A DNA stretch of 64,000 bases. Origin: an uncultured Prevotella sp. (GTDB lineage: Bacteria > Bacteroidota > Bacteroidia > Bacteroidales > Bacteroidaceae). This document shows, piece after piece, positions 24,141 through 34,544 of the stretch (its first letter is position 1; the number at the start of each line of letters is the position of its first letter). The notes under the pieces are model-generated. The model was not told where the DNA came from and searched no databases. It saw only the letters and a program-made list of their open reading frames with translations. The DNA lies in contig CAAGKM010000004.1 of assembly GCA_900770395.1 (NCBI GenBank), forward strand, positions 143,532 through 207,531, written 5' to 3'. A program made the translations under genes and the position numbers.

Positions 24141-24218
24141 AAGAGGAGGTGTGTCAAAATCAAGCTTCTACTTTCTTTTAAGCACAAATTACTTGGGCTC
24201 ATTTTGACACACCCTCTT
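24141..24218. repeat. 78-bp inverted-repeat element, MITE-like or bidirectional terminator
   Basis: The ends AAGAGGAGGTGTGTCAAAAT and ATTTTGACACACCCTCTT are inverted copies that differ by a 2-base insertion, with about 40 bases between. The GTGTGTCAAAAT end is like the terminal repeats of several Bacteroidetes insertion sequences (recollection). It lies between convergent genes, so it could also end both transcripts. Confidence 0.6.
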
Positions 24219-24237
24219 TGGCACACGCCATGGTTCT

Positions 24238-24717
24238 TTACTCTATATGCAGATTAATTCCATAGTCATGCTTTATCTCATCCATGACGAACGTGCTCTC
24301 TATTGATGCCACGCTCTCAATGCGCCCGAGGGTGTTGAGCAGAAACTGCTGATATTGCTTCATGTTGTACGAATGGATTTTCAGCAGATAGTCAAAATGT
24401 CCGGAGATGTTGTAACACTCGGTTATCTCAGGTATCTGCATTATCCGTTCCGTAAAGTCGTTGGCTATATCGGTGTTCAGCCGGCGCAGTTTCACCTGAC
24501 AGAACACGATAAATCCCTGATTAAGTTTGTCAGCGTCGAGTATCGTTACATACCGCTGGATGATACCCTCACGCTCCATACGCTTCCACCGCTCAAACAC
24601 TGGCGTGGGGGAAAGATGCACTTGTGCTGCAAGTTCCTTGTTTGTGAGCCGTGCATTGTGCTGCAAAGCCTGCAGTATCAGTAAGTCTGTCTTGTCAAGA
24701 CGTTCTTTTATTTCCAT
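24238..24717 (-). CDS. Lrp/AsnC family transcriptional regulator
   Basis: 159 aa. N-terminal helix-turn-helix (LDKTDLLILQALQHNARLTNKELAAQVHLSPTPVFERWKRMEREGII) and C-terminal RAM/ligand domain (ITECYNISGHFDYLLKIH). Divergent from metY with a shared 266-bp region, so control of sulfur amino acid synthesis is likely (inference). Confidence 0.92.
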   Translation of the reverse strand: MEIKERLDKTDLLILQALQHNARLTNKELAAQVHLSPTPVFERWKRMEREGIIQRYVTILDADKLNQGFIVFCQVKLRRLNTDIANDFTERIMQIPEITECYNISGHFDYLLKIHSYNMKQYQQFLLNTLGRIESVASIESTFVMDEIKHDYGINLHIE

Positions 24718-24864
24718 TTTTACCCTCCGAAATTTATTTTATGATTTTCAGCTGCACTCGGCAAAGCTCAAGCAGGCTTGGATTTGCTCTCGCTTGCACG
24801 AAAATTATTCTGTTATAATTGTTATTTACTTGCTTAAACATTAGTATTATTCTGTAAATCATTG

Positions 24865-24872
24865 CAAATATA
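24865..24872 (-). promoter_or_regulatory. Promoter -7 box of Lrp-type gene
   Basis: TATATTTG on the minus strand, about 150 bp upstream of the start. Confidence 0.5.
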
Positions 24873-24923
24873 GTGATTTTTTCTATAATATCCGTTTAGC
24901 TTGGAATAATTTAATTTATTTTA

Positions 24924-24931
24924 TAACTTTG
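24924..24931 (+). promoter_or_regulatory. Promoter -7 box of metY
   Basis: TAACTTTG; leader about 45 nt. Confidence 0.6.
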
Positions 24932-24983
24932 CAGACAGAAACGTAAACGTCAACAATATAAACAATAAATAAAGGAATTAATT

Positions 24984-26276
24984 ATGAGTAAGAACAAGTT
25001 ACATTTTGAGACACTTCAACTGCATGTAGGACAAGAGCAAGCCGACCCGGCTACCGATAGTCGCGCAGTACCTATTTATCAGACCACCTCGTATGTGTTC
25101 CACAACTCACAGCATGCCGCCGACCGTTTTGGGCTGCGTGATGCTGGAAACATATATGGACGACTGACCAACTCCACCCAAGATGTTTTCGAGAAGCGTA
25201 TAGCCGCTCTCGAAGGAGGAGTGGCCGCACTGGCTGTGGCAAGTGGAGCTGCCGCAATCACATACGCACTACAGAATATTGCCCGTAACGGTGACCATAT
25301 CATTGCAGCCAATAATCTTTATGGCGGCACATACAACTTGCTGACCCACACACTCAGCACACAAGGAGTTGACACCACCTTTGTCAATCCCGCAAACTTT
25401 GACGAGGTGGATGCGGCATTCCGTGAAAACACTAAAGCCGTCATTGTGGAGACATTCGGCAACCCTAACGCAAGCGTCACAGACATAGAGCGGATAGCCG
25501 AGATAGCCCACAAGCATAACACCGTATTGATAGTAGACAATACCTTTGGCACTCCGTTCCTTATCCGTCCAATAGAATATGGTGCGGACGTGGTGGTGCA
25601 TTCCGCCACAAAGTTCATTGGCGGTCATGGCTCTTCACTGGGCGGAGTGATTGTAGATGGCGGAAAGTTCAACTGGAAGAGCAACGCCGGTAAATACCCG
25701 TCATTGGCACAGCCCGACCCGAGCTATCATGGGGCAGTGTTCGCAGACGTTGCCGGAGCGGCAGCTTTCGTAACCCGCATACGTGCCGTGATATTGCGTG
25801 ACACCGGAGCAGCCATCTCTCCATTCAATGCATGGATATTGCTACAGGGACTTGAGACATTGAGCCTCAGGGTTGAGCGCCACGTATTCAACACATTGAA
25901 GGTAGTTGAGTTCCTGAGCAACCATCCAAAGGTTAAGCGTGTAAACCATCCGTCTCTTCCGTCGCATCCCGACCATGAGTTATACAAGAAGCTTTTCCCG
26001 AATGGCGGCGGCAGCATCTTCACCTTCGAGATTAATGGCGGCGAAAAGGAGGCATGGCGGTTTATCGACCATCTTGAGATATTCTCATTGTTGGCAAATG
26101 TCGCCGATGTGAAGAGTCTTGTGATTCACCCTGCCACTACCACTCACTCACAACTGTCGCCAGAAGAACTGGAGGAACAGCAAATCTATCCTTCAACCAT
26201 ACGTCTTAGCATCGGCACAGAGCATATTGACGACATTATCGCTGACCTGAGCCAAGCATTGGAAGCAATTCCATAA
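24984..26276 (+). CDS. metY: O-acetylhomoserine sulfhydrylase (MetY-type, PLP-dependent)
   Basis: 430 aa, Cys/Met metabolism PLP family. It makes homocysteine from O-acetylhomoserine and sulfide. The PLP lysine lies in VVVHSATKFIGGHGSSLGG; IVDNTFGTPFLIRP and the C-terminal SLLANVADVKSLVIHPATTTHSQL are the family's signatures. Length is normal for MetY. Divergent Lrp-type regulator upstream. Confidence 0.93.
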   Translation: MSKNKLHFETLQLHVGQEQADPATDSRAVPIYQTTSYVFHNSQHAADRFGLRDAGNIYGRLTNSTQDVFEKRIAALEGGVAALAVASGAAAITYALQNIARNGDHIIAANNLYGGTYNLLTHTLSTQGVDTTFVNPANFDEVDAAFRENTKAVIVETFGNPNASVTDIERIAEIAHKHNTVLIVDNTFGTPFLIRPIEYGADVVVHSATKFIGGHGSSLGGVIVDGGKFNWKSNAGKYPSLAQPDPSYHGAVFADVAGAAAFVTRIRAVILRDTGAAISPFNAWILLQGLETLSLRVERHVFNTLKVVEFLSNHPKVKRVNHPSLPSHPDHELYKKLFPNGGGSIFTFEINGGEKEAWRFIDHLEIFSLLANVADVKSLVIHPATTTHSQLSPEELEEQQIYPSTIRLSIGTEHIDDIIADLSQALEAIP

Positions 26277-26415
26277 GCTTGGCTTAGGTCTCTCTATACT
26301 CCGTCGATACCGTAAATATGGAAAGTTTTTATTAACTTTTGAGAACTTTACGCTGCGTCTCGCATAAAAAATATTAAAACTTTGTTTCATATTTTGTACT
26401 GCAATCTATTTGCAT

Positions 26416-26423
26416 TAACTTTG
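26416..26423 (+). promoter_or_regulatory. Promoter -7 box of tamB-tamL
   Basis: TAACTTTG, leader about 60 nt. Confidence 0.6.
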
Positions 26424-26481
26424 CAAACAATAATTGCTGAGAATACGACTTGTAAACAAAAATAAAACACAATAAGGCGCA

Positions 26482-29400
26482 ATGAAAAAGTTTTTTATTT
26501 GGACAGGCATCATACTTCTATTTCCCATTATATTGTTCGCAATACTCGTGGGACTGCTCTATTGCGAGCCGGTGCAGAACTGGGCAGTGGGTAAGGTGAC
26601 AGAGTATGTGAGCGAGACCACAGGCATGGACGTCAGTGTGGGGCACGTGTCACTGAGCTTCCCCCTTGACCTGAGTGTGGAGCGCATAATGGTGATGCAG
26701 CCTAACGACAGTCTGCCGCAGATGAAAGACACCTTGGCAAACGTGAGCCGAGCCATTGCCGACGTGCAGTTGCGCCCGCTGTTTGGCGGCAAGGTGATAA
26801 TAAATGCGCTGGAGATAAACAATGCAAGGATTAACACCGCCAACCTTGTGGAAGCTGCAAGGGTGAGAGGCAGCATCGGACGGCTCTACCTTGCAAGCCG
26901 TGGCATCGACCTGAAACAGCAGACAGTGGAGGTGAATGGCGCAGCGATAAGCGACACGCGACTGGACATTGCACTCAACGACAGCGTACCAGAGGACACT
27001 GTGAAGACACCGACGCTATGGAAAATATATGCCGATGAGCTGACAATAGACAACACGGGAGTGACATTGCATATGCCGAAGGACTCGATGCGTGTGGAGG
27101 CGCTGATGGCAAAAGCTGTGGCACGCCGTGCCGACATCGACCTCGGGGCTGAGCGCTACGCCGTGGGCAGCGTGGACTGGAACGGTGGCACGGTCAGTTA
27201 CGACCAGACATTTGAAAAGTCAATCGAGGGGCTCGACTACAATCATATCAGCCTTAGCGACGTAAATGTCGGCATCGACTCCATACTTTACTGTGCGCCA
27301 AAGACCCATCTTGTGGTGAGAAAATGCGAGATGAAGGAAAAGAGCGGACTGCAGCTTACTGCACTCACTACGACTGTGGATATGGACTCGGTAAGGATAA
27401 TGTTGCCCGACTTCGTGCTCCGCACACCCGACAGCAGTGTGGACGCTTATGTGAACATGGACATGACCGTGATGGAGAAGACTAATCCCGGCAAGATACG
27501 CCTTCGTCTGAACGCAATGCTCGGCAAGCAGGATGTTATGCTATTCTGCGGAGGAATGCCACAGCAATTTATCGAGCGTTATCCTAATCGCCCGATAAGC
27601 ATGAAATGCTCGATGAATGGAAATATGGAGCGTGTTGACATCAACGGACTTGATGTGAGTCTGCCAACAGCTTTTCACCTCACTGCCAGCGGATTTGCCG
27701 AGAACCCTACGGACATGAACCGCCTGCGTGCCGACGTGAAGTTCAACGCCGAGACGCAGAACATGGGATTCCTGCCCGCACTCGCCGACCCGAAGGTGAT
27801 GAAGGACTACCGTGTGCCGCAAGGCATAAGGGCCGACGGACGGGTGACTGCCAACGGCAAACAGTATGCGGCCAACATCACAGCCCGTGAGGGCAAGGGA
27901 ATGGTGAAAGCGAAGGGTAATATCAACCTTGCCGCAAAGAGCTACGCTGCCGATATCGACGTTAGCCGGCTCAACTTGGCCCATTTTATGCCCCGGCAGC
28001 CCATGCACGAGTTTACTGGCTCGCTGACCGTACGGGGAAAGGGCTTCGATGTGTTTAATCCAAAGACCACAATGACTGCCAAGGCTGAGGTTAAGAAGTT
28101 TGGAGTAGGCGAGTGGAATATGGACAAGATGGTGGCTACTGCCGACATCAACAAAGGCAGGGCTAAGGCGGTGCTCAAGAGCGACAACGACTTGCTCAAC
28201 GGAACAATTGACCTCGATGCCCTCGTGGCGAAAAATAAGGTGGACATGACCCTGAGCACAGACCTGGCTCATGCCGACCTATATAATATGGGACTGATGA
28301 AGAAGGAGTTCTCGATGGGAATGTGCGCCCACCTCGACATAGCCAGCAACTTGAAAGATTATCACAAACTGCAGGGACTGGTGAATGACTTCACCATAAG
28401 GGCAAAGGACAAGGTTTTCCGTCCGAAAGACCTCGCAGTGGACATCTTCACCAACCGGGACACTACATGGGCAAAGGTGAGCAGCGGCAATCTGAACCTC
28501 GATATGGCGGCGAGCGGTGGCTATGAGGCACTGATGAGCCAAGGCATGAAATTTGTGGAGGAGATGGAGCGGCAGACCAATATGAAAACTATCGACCAGG
28601 TGCGGCTACGCGCCATGTTACCCGTGATGAGGTTGCGGCTGGAGAGCGGCGACAACAACCCTGTGGCGAACTTCATGCGGTTTAAGGGACTGGCGTTCAA
28701 GGAGACGAGTTTCAACATGACCTCGTCGCCGCAGGACGGGCTTGACGGCCGCGGACACATCTACTCTTTGGTGGTGGACAGCATGCGCATCGACACCATC
28801 AACTTTAAAGTGTGGCAGGATGCTGAGAACGTGAGACTCACGGCTCAGGTGCGCAACAATAAGAACAATCCGCAGTTTGTTTTCAATGCCCTCTTCGATG
28901 CTGAGGTGCAAGAACATGGCGCAAGCATGAAGACAAAATTCTATGATGCCAATAACCGTCTGGGCGTTGATCTCGGCATGCAGGCAGAGGTGGTGGACAG
29001 TGGAATGCGACTGCACATGGCTCCCTACAGACCGATAATCGGTTATAAGGAGTTTGGTGTGAACAAGGACAATTTCGTGTTCCTCGGAGCCGACAAGAAG
29101 ATAAGGGCGAAGGTGGACTTGATAGCCGATGACGGCACGGGTGCAAAACTGTATTCGGAGGATAACGACGAGATGCTGCAGGACCTCACGTTCAGCCTTA
29201 ACCACCTTGACCTGAAAAATCTCACATCGGTGATTCCATACGCCATGCCGCAGCTCGCAGGACTGTTGAACGGCGACTTCCATGTGCTGATGAACAAAGA
29301 TCAAAAAATCTCTGTATTGTCTGACCTGACTGTGAAGGATATGGAGTACGAGCACAGTCCGATGGGCAACATCACCAGTGAATTGGTATATCTGCAGGAG

Positions 29401-31110
29401 GAGGATGACAAGCATTTCGTGCAGGCGAATATCGGTCATAACGACCGTGAGGTGGGAGTGCTGAGTGGCACCTACCACAACACAGGGGAGGGATTTCTTG
29501 ACGCAACGTTCGATATGAACCGCTTCCCCGTGTCGATGGTCAACGGATTCGTGCCCGACAAACTGTTGGGACTCGAAGGCTATGCACAGGGACAGCTCGA
29601 TATAAAGGGAGCGCTGAGCGCACCGCAGATAAACGGTGAGCTGACGCTCGACTCAACCTATCTCGTGAGCATACCCTACGGCATGAACCTCAGGTTCACC
29701 ACCGAGCCGGTGCGCATAGTGGGCAGCAACCTCCATTTTGACAAGTTCAGCCTGTATGCCCATAACAATAACCCGCTGACGATAACGGGCGACATCAATT
29801 TCGCCAACCTCGACAATATACTCGTGAACCTCACGATGCTCGCCAACGATTATCAGGTGATTAACGCCAAGCAGACAAAGCGCTCATTGGCATACGGCAA
29901 GGCTTTTGTGAATTTCGGAGGATACATACGTGGAGATCTCGAAAATCTGAAGATGCGTGGAAAACTCGATGTGCTCGGTAAGACCGACTTGACATATATC
30001 TTGAAGGATTCGCCCCTGAATACTGATGATCAGCTGAAGGAACTGGTGACCTTCACCGACTTCCGCGACACCACAGCGGTGGCAAACGTAAATCGTCCGC
30101 CAGTGAATGGTCTTGACATGCTGCTGATGATGAACATCGAGAACGGGGCACGTGTGATGTGCGAGCTGAATGCCGACCACTCGAACTACGTGAACCTTGA
30201 AGGCGGTGGTGAGCTGCGAATGACCTACAACACCGTGGACGATCTGCAGTTGTTCGGGCGATACACCGTGAACAGCGGTGAGATGAAGTATGCCCTGCCC
30301 ATTATCCCGCTGAAGACCTTCAGCATCGCAAAGGGCAGTTATGTGGAGTTCAACGGCGATATAATGAACCCGAAGCTCAACATCACAGCTACCGAGCAGG
30401 TGAAGGCTCTCGTTGGAGCGCAGACGGGCAGCAGCCGCAGTGTGTTGTTCGAGTGTGGGGTGAAGGTCACTCAGACGCTCAACAATATGGGATTGGAGTT
30501 CACGCTTGACGCTCCCGACGACATGACCGTTAAGAACGAATTAGCGGCGATGGGAATGGACCAGCGAAGCAAGCTCTCGGTGACGATGCTCACCACAGGA
30601 ATGTATCTCGCCGACGGTAACACCAGTGGATTCTCAATGAACTCGGCGCTCAACTCGTTCCTGCAAAGCGAAATTAATAATATCACAAGCAGTGCGCTGA
30701 AAACGGTTGACTTCAGTGTGGGACTCGACCAAAGCAGCGACGCTACGGGAAACACTCACACCGACTACTCGTTTAAGTTCGCAAAGCGTTTCTGGAATAA
30801 CCGCATGAACTTTATTATTGGCGGAAAATATTCGGATGCCAACACTGCCACAAATGATGATGGAATGTTCATCGACAATGTGTCGCTCGAATACCGACTT
30901 GACGAGACGGCGATGCGGTATGTCAAGGTTTTCTACAACAAGGAGAAGAACGATCTGCTCGAAGGACGCATAGCTGAGTATGGCGCGGGTTTCGTGTGGC
31001 GCAAGAAACTGGAACGCCTTAGCGACATCTTCCGCAGGCGCACCAACGAGCTGCTGCAGCCAATGCGTAACACTACTATAAATGACAAACAAAAAGACAC
31101 TGTAAAATGA
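26482..31110 (+). CDS. tamB: TamB-like translocation and assembly/lipid-transfer protein
   Basis: 1542 aa, AsmA/TamB superfamily. A single N-terminal membrane anchor (about residues 4-26) is followed by a long beta-rich periplasmic region of repeating GxMxxxGxL-like strands. The C-terminal part (from about residue 1150) is the conserved TamB domain ending at a likely outer-membrane contact. It may bridge the membranes as a phospholipid groove or help outer-membrane protein assembly. Its stop overlaps the TamL start (ATGA), indicating a coupled pair. Confidence 0.9.
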   Translation: MKKFFIWTGIILLFPIILFAILVGLLYCEPVQNWAVGKVTEYVSETTGMDVSVGHVSLSFPLDLSVERIMVMQPNDSLPQMKDTLANVSRAIADVQLRPLFGGKVIINALEINNARINTANLVEAARVRGSIGRLYLASRGIDLKQQTVEVNGAAISDTRLDIALNDSVPEDTVKTPTLWKIYADELTIDNTGVTLHMPKDSMRVEALMAKAVARRADIDLGAERYAVGSVDWNGGTVSYDQTFEKSIEGLDYNHISLSDVNVGIDSILYCAPKTHLVVRKCEMKEKSGLQLTALTTTVDMDSVRIMLPDFVLRTPDSSVDAYVNMDMTVMEKTNPGKIRLRLNAMLGKQDVMLFCGGMPQQFIERYPNRPISMKCSMNGNMERVDINGLDVSLPTAFHLTASGFAENPTDMNRLRADVKFNAETQNMGFLPALADPKVMKDYRVPQGIRADGRVTANGKQYAANITAREGKGMVKAKGNINLAAKSYAADIDVSRLNLAHFMPRQPMHEFTGSLTVRGKGFDVFNPKTTMTAKAEVKKFGVGEWNMDKMVATADINKGRAKAVLKSDNDLLNGTIDLDALVAKNKVDMTLSTDLAHADLYNMGLMKKEFSMGMCAHLDIASNLKDYHKLQGLVNDFTIRAKDKVFRPKDLAVDIFTNRDTTWAKVSSGNLNLDMAASGGYEALMSQGMKFVEEMERQTNMKTIDQVRLRAMLPVMRLRLESGDNNPVANFMRFKGLAFKETSFNMTSSPQDGLDGRGHIYSLVVDSMRIDTINFKVWQDAENVRLTAQVRNNKNNPQFVFNALFDAEVQEHGASMKTKFYDANNRLGVDLGMQAEVVDSGMRLHMAPYRPIIGYKEFGVNKDNFVFLGADKKIRAKVDLIADDGTGAKLYSEDNDEMLQDLTFSLNHLDLKNLTSVIPYAMPQLAGLLNGDFHVLMNKDQKISVLSDLTVKDMEYEHSPMGNITSELVYLQEEDDKHFVQANIGHNDREVGVLSGTYHNTGEGFLDATFDMNRFPVSMVNGFVPDKLLGLEGYAQGQLDIKGALSAPQINGELTLDSTYLVSIPYGMNLRFTTEPVRIVGSNLHFDKFSLYAHNNNPLTITGDINFANLDNILVNLTMLANDYQVINAKQTKRSLAYGKAFVNFGGYIRGDLENLKMRGKLDVLGKTDLTYILKDSPLNTDDQLKELVTFTDFRDTTAVANVNRPPVNGLDMLLMMNIENGARVMCELNADHSNYVNLEGGGELRMTYNTVDDLQLFGRYTVNSGEMKYALPIIPLKTFSIAKGSYVEFNGDIMNPKLNITATEQVKALVGAQTGSSRSVLFECGVKVTQTLNNMGLEFTLDAPDDMTVKNELAAMGMDQRSKLSVTMLTTGMYLADGNTSGFSMNSALNSFLQSEINNITSSALKTVDFSVGLDQSSDATGNTHTDYSFKFAKRFWNNRMNFIIGGKYSDANTATNDDGMFIDNVSLEYRLDETAMRYVKVFYNKEKNDLLEGRIAEYGAGFVWRKKLERLSDIFRRRTNELLQPMRNTTINDKQKDTVK

Positions 31111-33440
31111 CAAATCGACCATATAGACTTTGTGACATGAGACACCTATATATAATAGTAATGTTTGGGGTGATGGCTCTCGCATCGTGCTCTACCACGA
31201 GCAACCTGCCCGAGGGTGAGGTGCTCTACACTGGAATGAAGGAGATAAAATACAATGACCCGGGAAGCGGCACAGGCTTTATTGCGCTGCAGGAGGAGGT
31301 GGAGGCTGCGCTGGCGTGTGCGCCAAACGGTGCCCTGCTTGGCAGCAGTTACTACCGCACGCCCCTGCAGATGAAGCTGTGGATTTATAACCACTATGCC
31401 AACTCAACAAGTAAATTCGGCAAATGGATGGCAGGCACGTTCGGTCACGAGCCTGTGCTCATGAGCAACGTGAATCCTGATGTGCGTGCTCTTGTGGCAA
31501 AAAACGTGTTGCGTAAGAACGGATATTTTAACGCTACGGTGAAGCCCGTTACCATTACGGGCAAGAACCCGAAAAAGGCGAAGTTGTCCTACGACATCAC
31601 GCTCGGACATCTTTATACCGTAGATACGGTGAAGTATTTAGGTTATCCCGAGGTGCAGGACAGCATGATCCGCGCCACTGCCATTGAGCAGAATGTCAAG
31701 TCTGGCGAGGCGTTCACTGTGCCAGGTCTCGATGCCGAGCGCAACCGCCTGAGCGCAATGTTCCGTGACAACGGATATTATTATTACCGTCCAGGCTATA
31801 ATGTGTTTGTGGCGGATTCGGTGAGCAATCCTGGCAAGGTGGAGGTGCATCTGCAGCCTGTGGCAGACATTCCTGCCGAAGCTAATAAACAATGGTATCT
31901 GGGACGGTTGCGTGTAAACATGCGGAAAAATGCGCGCGAAGAGCTTACTGACTCTATCCATCACCGCATGCTTTCGGTATATTACAACGGCAAAAAGCCG
32001 CCAATTCGCCTGCGCACCCTGTTGCGTGATATCCGTCTGCGTCCTCGCCAGATGTATTCACAGAGTAAATACACTGAGTCGATAAGCAATGTGAACGGAA
32101 TGGGAATATTCTCGATGGCTGACATCACCCTTACGCCACGCGACACAACTGCCGCATGCGATACGCTTGACATGACACTCAACTGCATTTTTGATAAGCC
32201 TTACGATGCCTCGCTTGAGGCTAACTATTCGCTGAAGAGCAGCAACCGCACAGGTCCGGGACTGGTGCTCGGGCTTACCAAGCGCAATGCCTTCCGTGGC
32301 GGTGAGAAACTGACACTCAACCTGAAAGGCTCTTACGAGTGGCAGACGGGAAAGCAGGTGAGCGGTTCGTCATCGAAGATAAATTCTTACGAATATGGTG
32401 CGGATTTGTCGGTGGAATATCCACGTATCGAGGCTCCGTTCAAGATGTTCCAGCGCCGCAGGTTCTACAAGGCTCCGAGCACGCTGTTCTCACTTTCGGC
32501 AAATGTGCTCAACCGTGCGAAATATTTCAAGATGCTCACCACAACGGCTGCCGTGACTTATAAGTTCCAGACATCTGCGCAGTCGAAGCATGAGTTCTCG
32601 CCTCTGCTGCTCGACTATACCAACCTGCAGCACACCACAGCAGAGTTTGATGCCGTGGCGGAAGAGAATCCTGCCATCTATGTGTCGATGCGCAACCAGT
32701 TTATCCCGAAGATGCTGTACACCTATACTTATACCAGTCCGCAGAACTACAAGAACCCGATAATGTGGGAACTTTCGGTTACCGAGGCTGGTAACATCCT
32801 GTCGCTCGGCTATGCCGCTGCGGGCAAGAAGTTGAGCGAGAAGGGAAAGGACCTGTTCGGCAATCCGTTTGCTCAGTTCCTGAAGCTGCAGACCACGCTG
32901 AAGAAGACATGGCTAATGGGGGTGAAGTCGCAGCTTGTTGGCCGTGTGCAGGCAGGAGTCATCTGGTCGTATGGCAACAGTAGCGTTGCCCCGTATAGTG
33001 AGCAGTTCTATGTTGGAGGTGCTAACAGCATTCGTGCTTTCACCGTGCGCAGCATCGGTCCTGGCAAGTATGTGGCTCCCAACAGCATCTACTCGTACCT
33101 CGACCAGACTGGCGATGTGAAGTTTGAGGCGAATCTCGAATACCGCTTCAATCTCTTCGGCAGTCTCTACGGCGCAGCATTCCTCGATGCTGGTAATATC
33201 TGGTTGCTGAAAAATGATGATGCCCGTCCTGATGCGCAGTTCAAGCTCAACTCATTCTTCCGTCAGCTTGCCACAGGCACTGGTGTAGGTTTGCGCTACG
33301 ACATGGACTTCATTGTGATTCGTCTCGACCTTGGAGTGGCTCTCCACGTGCCTTATGATACAGGCAAGGGAGGATACTATAATATCCCGAAATTTAAAGA
33401 CGGGCTTGGATTGCACTTCGCCATCGGCTATCCGTTCTGA
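31107..33440 (+). CDS. tamL: TamL, BamA/Omp85-family outer membrane lipoprotein
   Basis: 777 aa (767 if the ATG at 31137 is used). The signal ends in lipobox ALASC, so unlike BamA it is lipidated, as in Bacteroidetes TamL. POTRA-like regions follow (about 130-330), then an Omp85 16-stranded barrel with the C-terminal GLRYDMDFIVIRLDLGVAL motif and the FYVGGANSIRAF loop (the VRGF-like segment). The 31107 start overlaps tamB by ATGA. It works with TamB in outer-membrane biogenesis. Confidence 0.9.
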   Translation: MTNRPYRLCDMRHLYIIVMFGVMALASCSTTSNLPEGEVLYTGMKEIKYNDPGSGTGFIALQEEVEAALACAPNGALLGSSYYRTPLQMKLWIYNHYANSTSKFGKWMAGTFGHEPVLMSNVNPDVRALVAKNVLRKNGYFNATVKPVTITGKNPKKAKLSYDITLGHLYTVDTVKYLGYPEVQDSMIRATAIEQNVKSGEAFTVPGLDAERNRLSAMFRDNGYYYYRPGYNVFVADSVSNPGKVEVHLQPVADIPAEANKQWYLGRLRVNMRKNAREELTDSIHHRMLSVYYNGKKPPIRLRTLLRDIRLRPRQMYSQSKYTESISNVNGMGIFSMADITLTPRDTTAACDTLDMTLNCIFDKPYDASLEANYSLKSSNRTGPGLVLGLTKRNAFRGGEKLTLNLKGSYEWQTGKQVSGSSSKINSYEYGADLSVEYPRIEAPFKMFQRRRFYKAPSTLFSLSANVLNRAKYFKMLTTTAAVTYKFQTSAQSKHEFSPLLLDYTNLQHTTAEFDAVAEENPAIYVSMRNQFIPKMLYTYTYTSPQNYKNPIMWELSVTEAGNILSLGYAAAGKKLSEKGKDLFGNPFAQFLKLQTTLKKTWLMGVKSQLVGRVQAGVIWSYGNSSVAPYSEQFYVGGANSIRAFTVRSIGPGKYVAPNSIYSYLDQTGDVKFEANLEYRFNLFGSLYGAAFLDAGNIWLLKNDDARPDAQFKLNSFFRQLATGTGVGLRYDMDFIVIRLDLGVALHVPYDTGKGGYYNIPKFKDGLGLHFAIGYPF

Positions 33441-33447
33441 TATGATG

Positions 33448-34515
33448 TTATTTCTTGTTTAGCAGCCAATAATCGAGGATGGTCATTGCAGCCATTGCCT
33501 CAACTACGGGAACGGCACGTGGAAGTACGCAGGGATCGTGGCGGCCTTTTGCCGTTAGTGTTGTTGGATTACCGTCCTTGTCTACGGTGTTTTGCTGCAT
33601 GAGCAGGGTAGCCACAGGCTTGAATGCCACACGGAAATAGATATCCTGACCGTTGCTGATGCCGCCTTGTATTCCGCCGCTGTGGTTGGTGGCGGCGGTG
33701 ATGCTGCCATTGGTGTTTGTGAACACGTCGTTTTGCTCGCTGCCCCGGGCGGTTACTCCGGCAAAACCTTCGCCATACTCAAAACCCTTTACGGCGTTGA
33801 TGCTGAGCATTGCAGCGCCGAGTGCGGCGTGGAGCTTGCCGAACTCGGGCTCGCCAAAACCTGCTGGACAACCTTTAATTACGCAGGTAATCACTCCGCC
33901 GATGGTGTCGCCCTGGGCTTTCACCTCAGTGATGAGTTGCTCCATCTGCTGCGCAGCCTCAATGTCGGGACAGCGCACGGCATTCGTCTCTGCAAGGTTT
34001 AGGTCGTATTTCTTGTAGTCACGGTCGATGGCGATGCTGCCCACCTGTGATGTGTATGCCTGTATGCTGATGCCAAGATGGCGCAGAGCTAACTTAGCCA
34101 ATGCGCCGCCGACGCAGCGGCTGATGGTTATTCGAGCCGAAGAGCGTCCTCCGCCACGATGGTCACGCACGCCATATTTAACGTTATAGGTGTAGTCGGC
34201 GTGTGACGGGCGGAACACGTTGCGCATGTTCTCGTAGTCCTGCGAGTGCTGGTTGGTGTTGCGCACAATGAAACCTATGGGACATCCCGTTGACTTTCCC
34301 TCAAATACGCCGCTGAGTAACTCCACCTTGTCGGGCTCGTTGCGGCTTGTAGTTATCTTGCTCTGCCCTGGACGGCGGCGGTTAAGCTCCTGCTGGATGA
34401 AGTCCAGGTCAATGTCCACGCCGGCTGGCATGCCGTCGATAACTCCTCCCACTGCCGCACCGTGGCTCTCGCCAAACGTAGTGAGGGTGAAGATGTTTCC
34501 AAAAGTATTTCCCAT
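33448..34515 (-). CDS. aroC: Chorismate synthase
   Basis: 355 aa, last step of the shikimate pathway, EPSP to chorismate, using reduced FMN. Signatures are GESHGAAVGGVIDG, RPSHADYTYNVKYGVRDHRGGGRSSARIT and the C-terminal GRHDPCVLPRAVPVVEAM. Full length. Convergent with tamL with only 7 bp between the stops. Confidence 0.97.
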   Translation of the reverse strand: MGNTFGNIFTLTTFGESHGAAVGGVIDGMPAGVDIDLDFIQQELNRRRPGQSKITTSRNEPDKVELLSGVFEGKSTGCPIGFIVRNTNQHSQDYENMRNVFRPSHADYTYNVKYGVRDHRGGGRSSARITISRCVGGALAKLALRHLGISIQAYTSQVGSIAIDRDYKKYDLNLAETNAVRCPDIEAAQQMEQLITEVKAQGDTIGGVITCVIKGCPAGFGEPEFGKLHAALGAAMLSINAVKGFEYGEGFAGVTARGSEQNDVFTNTNGSITAATNHSGGIQGGISNGQDIYFRVAFKPVATLLMQQNTVDKDGNPTTLTAKGRHDPCVLPRAVPVVEAMAAMTILDYWLLNKK

Positions 34516-34544
34516 AGTTGTGTGTGTTGTTTGTTGTGGTTATT

